DNA of 61,786 nucleotides from an uncultured Eubacteriales bacterium (GTDB lineage Bacteria; Bacillota; Clostridia; Oscillospirales; CAG-272): contig CAKSNQ010000006.1 in NCBI GenBank assembly GCA_934476315.1, positions 1 through 61,786 on the forward strand, in the 5' to 3' direction. The notes beneath the pieces were generated by a model. The model saw nothing but the letters and a program-made list of their open reading frames with translations, made no database searches and was not told the DNA's origin. A program made the translations under genes and the position numbers. The first letter of the stretch is position 1; each line of letters begins with the position of its first letter. Below, one piece after another: positions 57,545 to 61,786 of the stretch.

Positions 57545-58084
57545 ATGGCAACTTGCAAAAAATGCGGCGGCACCGTCGAGGACGGCGCGAAATTCTGCCC
57601 CTCCTGCGGCGCGCAGATGGACACATCAACGGGCACATCGGAACAGGCGAAGCAGAACAATGGGAACACGTCGTCTGCCGGGAACGATTTTTCCGCGAAG
57701 ATTTCGGCGCTGAACGATACGCCGGACACGACCGCGGATTTCGCCGCGGAGGATATCCGGGACAATACGGCGATGGCGGTTCTTTCCTACCTATCGTGGC
57801 TGGTTCTGATTCCTCTGCTCGCGGCAAAGAATTCGAAATTTGCCCGCTATCACGTGAATCAGGGGCTAATGCTGGCGATCACCGAGCTGCTCGGCGCGGC
57901 CGCTTTCAGAATCATCCAATCCATCCTGCTTCTGATTTCGTGGCGGCTCGCCATCGTCGCCAATATCCTCGGAACGGTGATGGGACTGGCGTTCCTGGTC
58001 CTCACCATCCTGGGCATCGTCAACGCCGCCGGCGGCAAGGCGAAGGAACTGCCCGTCATCGGAAAGATCAGAATTCTGAAGTAA
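57545..58084 (+). CDS. Zinc-ribbon membrane protein (DUF4870-like)
   Basis: A 179-residue protein. The N-terminus is a zinc ribbon with C4-x2-C7 and C19-x2-C22 (CKKCGG, CPSCGAQ). A 45-residue polar linker (about 25-70) leads to a membrane domain of three to four helices with the segment KNSKFARYHVNQGLMLA, typical of DUF4870-type proteins. No function is established. The start ATG 57545 has AGAGAGGAG upstream. It could be cotranscribed with the transaminase gene 128 bases upstream, but nothing ties the two functionally. Confidence 0.78.
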   Translation: MATCKKCGGTVEDGAKFCPSCGAQMDTSTGTSEQAKQNNGNTSSAGNDFSAKISALNDTPDTTADFAAEDIRDNTAMAVLSYLSWLVLIPLLAAKNSKFARYHVNQGLMLAITELLGAAAFRIIQSILLLISWRLAIVANILGTVMGLAFLVLTILGIVNAAGGKAKELPVIGKIRILK

Positions 58085-58294
58085 GCGGCAAGCAAAACGG
58101 GGCGGCTGAAACGCGAGGCTTTTTGAGACATTGCCGCGCGGTTCGGGCAGTGCAACTGCGGATTGCGCGGTGACGCCTTAACCGCCCCACAAAAATGTCG
58201 TTCGGATTCCGGCGCTTTGATGAAATCCCGGTCGTTTGCCCGTCTTCCGCCCTTTCTCACGGCAGAATATCGGCGCTGTGCCGGGCCAATGTCG

Positions 58295-58336
58295 CAGGGG
58301 TTGCAAAATACTCTTTTGAGTTTTTTGCAACCCCTG
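58295..58336. terminator. Terminator-like hairpin between convergent genes
   Basis: CAGGGGTTGCAAAA (58295-58308) pairs perfectly with 58323-58336. An inner ACTC/GAGT hairpin is followed by T6 within the stem loop. It lies between the zinc-ribbon gene and the MecA-type gene. Confidence 0.6.
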
Positions 58337-58347
58337 TTCTGTACCTG

Positions 58348-58998
58348 TTACAATTCTCCCAGCCGACGAACGGCGTGTTCCTCGCAGATCGGGCGGGCGT
58401 GTTCCTGTATGTAGAGTCGAACCAGCTCCGCGTCCTGCTCAGTTCCGTACTCGCTCAGAAACGCTGTGGTGGCGCGGTCGGAGAGCATGCATCGCCCGGG
58501 TCCCGGACGCTCGGACAGGAGCAGATAATAGCGCCCCTCCTCGCCGCGGTAGGCGGCGCTCCCGCCGGCGAACGCGTGGTTCAGCAGATGGCGGCAGGCA
58601 CACAGCAGATGCTCCATGCTCTCAAAGGAATATGCGACGGAGCGGTTGCGTTCCGTTTCACAGCACGCCTCGTCCCGCGCCTGTTGTCGGAGGGTCACGC
58701 GCCCCCGGAGCGCGGCGGGTGGACGGTCGGCGGGATTGCCCACGGCGCATACGAGATCGTATTTGGTGACGAACATCTCGCACCCCCCGCCGCGGGAGGG
58801 GTAAAACTGGATGTAGATTTTGTCCCCGGAGACGTCAAATCCCGTGCGGTTGCGCGCCTCGTTCAGAATACTCCGGAAGGCGCGGCGCGTCTCGGTCTGC
58901 GTATAGTCCATGGTGTCGGCGTTCAGCGCGTAACACTCCATATCCGATGGCGTCAGCATGATTTTCAGCTTGTTATCATTGATCCGAATCAGATCCAT
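58348..58998 (-). CDS. mecA: MecA-type adaptor protein
   Basis: A 216-residue protein resembling MecA, the ClpC adaptor that targets ComK and other proteins for degradation in Bacillus. The N-terminal domain (MDLIRINDNKLKIMLTPSDM ... FRSILNEARNRTGFDVSGDK) and IYIQFYPSRGGGCEMFVTK match the substrate-binding part; the C-terminal domain (SFESMEHLLCACRHLLN, EYGTEQDAELVRLYIQEHA) corresponds to the ClpC-binding half. Start is ATG 58998; the frame to 59037 has a weaker start. The clpC gene is not in this window. Confidence 0.85.
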   Translation of the reverse strand: MDLIRINDNKLKIMLTPSDMECYALNADTMDYTQTETRRAFRSILNEARNRTGFDVSGDKIYIQFYPSRGGGCEMFVTKYDLVCAVGNPADRPPAALRGRVTLRQQARDEACCETERNRSVAYSFESMEHLLCACRHLLNHAFAGGSAAYRGEEGRYYLLLSERPGPGRCMLSDRATTAFLSEYGTEQDAELVRLYIQEHARPICEEHAVRRLGEL

Positions 58999-59168
58999 AA
59001 AAGGTTCCTCCTCACGGCGGTGGTCAACAGTCGGCAAGCGGACACCGGTGACGCGTGCCGCGACTGCATTCGTTGGTTACTAACATTATAGTACAACGCG
59101 CGGGAAAATGATAGTCCAAAAAATCTGGTAATTTCACAGGAAAAAACAGGCAGGGGAACGCGAAAAAA

Positions 59169-59208
59169 GGGGCTGTAAAAAACTCAAGATGAGTTTTTTT
59201 ACAGCCCC
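59169..59208 (-). terminator. Terminator of the mutarotase-like gene
   Basis: GGGGCTGTAAAAAACTC (59169-59185) pairs with 59191-59208 around AAGAT. On the minus strand the stem is followed by TTTTTT (A run at 59163-59168). Confidence 0.88.
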
Positions 59209-59234
59209 GATGACGTTGGTCTTGGCGGCGGAAC

Positions 59235-60116
59235 TCAGGCGTGGATGGTGATGTCGATGCCGAAGGTCGCATCCTCGCCCGGTTTCAGGTGGTTCATGTA
59301 CTTTTTGGTCGCCATGTCGTCCACCACACCGTCGTCGGCAGGCAGTCCGTTCCACGGCTCGATGCACAGATACGGTGCCTCCTTCTTGGGCGCATGCCAC
59401 AACCCGAGGTAGGGCATGTTGGTATAGGAGACCGTGACAGCGCGGCTGGTCTTGTCCGACTTGAGCGTGACGGAGGACGCCATGTCGGTCAGGAAGATTG
59501 CGTCGTGATCGAACATGTCGTGGTGGAGATGATAGACCTTGCCGCCCTCCAGCGGGAACGGCTCGGTGCGGTCGGTCATGAAGCAGGTGTCCGTGAGAAT
59601 GAGCTTGCGCACGGGCGTTTTTTCGGAAAATTCGATGTAGTAGTCGGTAAATTCCGTGCCTTCTGCAAGCGGGACGTTGAAGCCGGGATGCCCGCCGATG
59701 CCGAACGGGAGAACGTCGTCGCCCGTGTTCGTGACGTGGAATGTGTGGCGGACGGTGTTCCTGACCAGCTCATAGGTGACGGTGTACAGGAAAGCAAACG
59801 GGTACTGCGCCCGCGTCAGCTCGTTGTCGCGGTAGGAAAGCGTGATGGAGGTCGCATCCTCCTTTTCCACCGTCAGATCGACGTTGCGGATGAAGCCGTG
59901 CAGATTCATATCGTAGCTCTTGCCGCGATAGGTGAAACGCCCCTCGATCAGTCTGCCGCAGATGGGGAACAGGAGCGGCGCCTGCCCGGCCCAGAACTGC
60001 GGGTCGCCCTGCCAGAGGTACTCCGCGCCGTTGCTTTTCTCAATGATCGAAACGATCTGCGCGCCGTGGTCGTCCACCGCGACACGGAGACGGTCGTTTT
60101 CCAGAATATGTCTCAT
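59235..60116 (-). CDS. Aldose 1-epimerase family protein
   Basis: A 293-residue protein of the galactose-mutarotase fold, LacX-like subgroup. It begins NDRLRVAVDDHGAQIVSI, has PLLFPICGRL, the active-site histidine region FGIGGHPGFNVPL and IEPWNGLPADD. The catalytic Glu/His pair of true mutarotases (H in NxHGF, NLHGFI near residue 72) is present. It may interconvert anomers of an oligosaccharide or sugar phosphate. It lies divergently from spoVAD and is not linked to sporulation functionally. Confidence 0.85.
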   Translation of the reverse strand: MRHILENDRLRVAVDDHGAQIVSIIEKSNGAEYLWQGDPQFWAGQAPLLFPICGRLIEGRFTYRGKSYDMNLHGFIRNVDLTVEKEDATSITLSYRDNELTRAQYPFAFLYTVTYELVRNTVRHTFHVTNTGDDVLPFGIGGHPGFNVPLAEGTEFTDYYIEFSEKTPVRKLILTDTCFMTDRTEPFPLEGGKVYHLHHDMFDHDAIFLTDMASSVTLKSDKTSRAVTVSYTNMPYLGLWHAPKKEAPYLCIEPWNGLPADDGVVDDMATKKYMNHLKPGEDATFGIDITIHA

Positions 60117-60187
60117 AAAAAATCTCCTTGCTCTCGATTTTTCCGCCGGGGCGGAAAATTTTCACATTCAGTATAGCACGTTCCGGC

Positions 60188-60216
60188 GCATAATGCAAGA
60201 GGGGATGCAAATAATA
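60188..60216 (+). promoter_or_regulatory. Possible sigma-G promoter of spoVAD
   Basis: GCATAA (60188-60193) and AATAATA (60210-60216) with a 16-base spacer loosely match the forespore sigma-G pattern (GyATA, CATnnTA). No sigma-A promoter is visible here. Confidence 0.3.
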
Positions 60217-60260
60217 GGCAATGGAAATTCCGGAAAATTGTGAAACTCACGGAGGCGACT

Positions 60261-61304
60261 ATGAAAAAACGAGGAATGGAGCTGAACGCGTCGGTCATCG
60301 GCGCGGCGTCCGTCGTCGGCTATAAGGAGCACGAGGGACCCTTGGGCAACCTGTTCGACTACTACGATGACAAGAAAAACGGCGGGGATCGGTTCGGGCA
60401 GGACACCTTTGAAAAGGCGGAGAACGAAATGCAACGCATCGCGCTGAATACCGCCCTTGAAAAAGGCGGCGTGCGCGAGGAGGCGTTGGGGGCGCTGTTC
60501 GCGGGGGACCTGCTCAATCAGTGTGTCGGCTCTGCCTACGGACTTCTGGATTTTAATGTCCCGTATTTCGGACTGTACGGCGCCTGCTCCACGGCGGCGG
60601 AGGGGCTGATGCTTGCCGCCGCACTGGTGACGCACGACGTCTATGACTGCTGCGGAGCGGTCGCCTCCAGCCATAATTGCACAGCGGAGCGACAGTATCG
60701 GACACCGCTGGAATACGGCGGACAGCGCCCCCCTACCGCGCAGTGGACGGTGACGGGCGCGGGCGCGTTCATCCTCGGTAAGCCGCGGGAGGCGTGCGCG
60801 CGCATTACGTACGGAATGCCAGGAATCGCCATGGAAAAGGGCATCAGCGATACCGCCAATATGGGCGCGGCAATGGCACCCGCGGCGGCGGATACGCTTC
60901 TGCGATATTTGGACGAGAGCGGGAGGGAAGCGTCGGACTTTGACCTGATTGCCACCGGCGACCTCGGCACGGAGGGTGGCGCGATCCTCTGTGACCTCAT
61001 GCGCGAGCGCGGATACGACATCCGGGAAAACTATAACGATTGCGGCGAAATGATCTATTGCCGCCATACGCAGGACGTCCACGCGGGCGGCTCGGGATGC
61101 GGATGCTCCGCCGTCGTCAGCGCCTCCTACCTCATCCCTAAATTGGCGCGCGGCGAGCTGTGCCGCGTCCTGCTGATCGGAACCGGGGCGATGATGAGCC
61201 CCGATAGTATCAAGCAAGGGCAGACCATCCCGGCGATCGCCCACCTTCTGGTGCTGGAATCCCCGTCGGCGGGTGCGTCGCCGACAACCGGAAAGGAGCA
61301 GTGA
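60261..61304 (+). CDS. spoVAD: Stage V sporulation protein AD
   Basis: A 347-residue protein that binds dipicolinic acid and helps move it into and out of the spore. It has a thiolase-like fold without catalytic residues. Recognisable blocks are SVIGAASVVGYKEHEGPLGN, FGLYGACSTAAEGLMLAAAL, SSHNCTAERQYRTPLEYGG, TANMGAAMAPAAADTL and DVHAGGSGCGCSA. Start is ATG 60261 with ACGGAGG; GTG 60240 is an alternative. spoVAE follows after six bases. The usual upstream partner spoVAC is missing; instead a mutarotase-like gene lies divergently. Confidence 0.95.
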   Translation: MKKRGMELNASVIGAASVVGYKEHEGPLGNLFDYYDDKKNGGDRFGQDTFEKAENEMQRIALNTALEKGGVREEALGALFAGDLLNQCVGSAYGLLDFNVPYFGLYGACSTAAEGLMLAAALVTHDVYDCCGAVASSHNCTAERQYRTPLEYGGQRPPTAQWTVTGAGAFILGKPREACARITYGMPGIAMEKGISDTANMGAAMAPAAADTLLRYLDESGREASDFDLIATGDLGTEGGAILCDLMRERGYDIRENYNDCGEMIYCRHTQDVHAGGSGCGCSAVVSASYLIPKLARGELCRVLLIGTGAMMSPDSIKQGQTIPAIAHLLVLESPSAGASPTTGKEQ

Positions 61305-61310
61305 TATAAT

Positions 61311-61679
61311 ATGGAAGCGATTTTACCGTACGTGTGGGCATTTCTGATCGGCGGGGCGTGGTGCATCCCCGCACAGTTTCTGATGGATAAAACAAAACTG
61401 ACGCCGGCGCGTATCCTTGTCTGTTACGTCGTGCTCGGCGTTTTGCTCGGTGCGGTTGGAATTTACCAGCCGCTGGTGGATTTCGCAGGCGCGGGCGCGT
61501 CCACACCGCTGACAGGCTTCGGGTTTCTGATCGCCAAGGGCGTGAAGCGGGCGGTCGAGGAAAAAGGACTGCTCGGCGCTCTGACCGGGGGACTTTGCGC
61601 GGCGGCGGGCGGAACCGCGGCGGCACTGTGCTTTGGCTACCTGGCAGCACTGCTGTTCCGGAGCAAGCCGAAGAACTGA
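61311..61679 (+). CDS. spoVAE: Stage V sporulation protein AE (SpoVAEB type)
   Basis: A 122-residue membrane protein with about four helices that forms part of the dipicolinate channel in the inner spore membrane. The beginning YVWAFLIGGAWCIPAQFLMD, the centre ARILVCYVVLGVLLGAVGIY and the motif GFGFLIAKGVKRAVEEKGLLG are typical of SpoVAEB. It starts six bases after spoVAD, indicating translational coupling. No spoVAF or spoVAC follows within the 107 bases left in the window. Confidence 0.93.
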   Translation: MEAILPYVWAFLIGGAWCIPAQFLMDKTKLTPARILVCYVVLGVLLGAVGIYQPLVDFAGAGASTPLTGFGFLIAKGVKRAVEEKGLLGALTGGLCAAAGGTAAALCFGYLAALLFRSKPKN

Positions 61680-61736
61680 AATGCCGGGACAAGCGCAAAA
61701 AAATGGCTGAAAATCAAAAAACTTGCGCAAAAGGTA

Positions 61737-61765
61737 TTGACAAGAGTGGAACAAGGTGGTATAAT
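61737..61765 (+). promoter_or_regulatory. Promoter reading out of the window
   Basis: Exact TTGACA (61737-61742) and TATAAT (61760-61765), 17-base spacer. The gene it serves is beyond the right edge. Confidence 0.9.
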
Positions 61766-61786
61766 AGCGAAGCTGTCGCAAAAAGC

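Noticed and set aside
59085..59113. TATAAT on the minus strand upstream of the MecA-type gene as a promoter
   Set aside because: The -10 is exact but the hexamer at the 17-base distance is TATCAT, too weak to call with confidence.

Overview
The window looks like a chromosomal segment of a GC-rich, spore-forming member of the Clostridia (Firmicutes). Support comes from a full-length Spo0A, a GerW/YtfJ-type spore protein, SpoVAD and SpoVAE, the typical Firmicutes order plsX-rnc-smc-ftsY, the lon-ysxC and scpA-scpB pairs, and a MecA-type adaptor. Promoters are strikingly canonical: several are exact TTGACA-17-TATAAT. I see no rRNA, tRNA, transposase, phage gene or CRISPR array, so most of the window is core genome with a catabolic/secretory accessory stretch in its second half. 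Assignment below class level is not possible from what I can see.

Layout. 1-785: gene-free, packed with direct repeats and stem-loops. 919-4077: parvulin foldase, family-4 uracil-DNA glycosylase, small FNT channel, tRNA-dihydrouridine synthase. 4303-6517: ECF sigma, zinc-finger anti-sigma and a degenerate-receiver winged-helix regulator in one operon. 6775-17427 (minus strand): lon, ysxC, M50 protease, scpA, scpB, DUF2953, gerW, dacF, rluB, a small unknown gene and spo0A. 17428-18306: an 880-base divergent gap with a likely small RNA, a palindromic operator-like site and the infC leader. 18307-19591: infC (AUU start), rpmI, rplT. 19771-40357: a long housekeeping run of trmH-like, dprA, topA, trmFO, plsX, rnc, radical SAM, smc, ftsY, rdgB, yhbY, nadD, yqeK, lytR-type, rsfS and leuS. 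40512-41081: rpsU and a 77-residue membrane protein, each with its own strong promoter and terminator.

41444-46550 holds two divergent secreted proteins, a 1031-residue beta-helix lipoprotein and a modular beta-sandwich protein, probably acting on or binding polysaccharide. 46815-49142 is an operon of a duplicated DUF1538 membrane protein followed by two PII-like proteins. 49319-56402 is a sugar-acid catabolic locus: a ThuA-domain protein and an AraC regulator on one strand, and mannonate dehydratase, an SDR dehydrogenase, two xylose-isomerase-like TIM barrels and a Gfo/Idh/MocA oxidoreductase on the other. 56563-61679 carries a D-amino-acid-transaminase-like enzyme, a zinc-ribbon membrane protein, a MecA adaptor, an aldose-1-epimerase-like protein and spoVAD-spoVAE.

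How the parts may work together (inference): the secreted beta-helix protein could release uronate-containing sugars that the AraC-controlled mannonate locus consumes, though no transporter is present here. The housekeeping blocks supply chromosome segregation (Smc, ScpA, ScpB), tRNA and rRNA modification, proteolysis (Lon, MecA) and entry into sporulation (Spo0A). The observations I would check first are the candidate small RNA upstream of lon, the DUF1538-PII-PII operon, the covarying GTAGC-loop hairpins at the left end, the palindrome inside the spo0A promoter and the divergent secreted pair.
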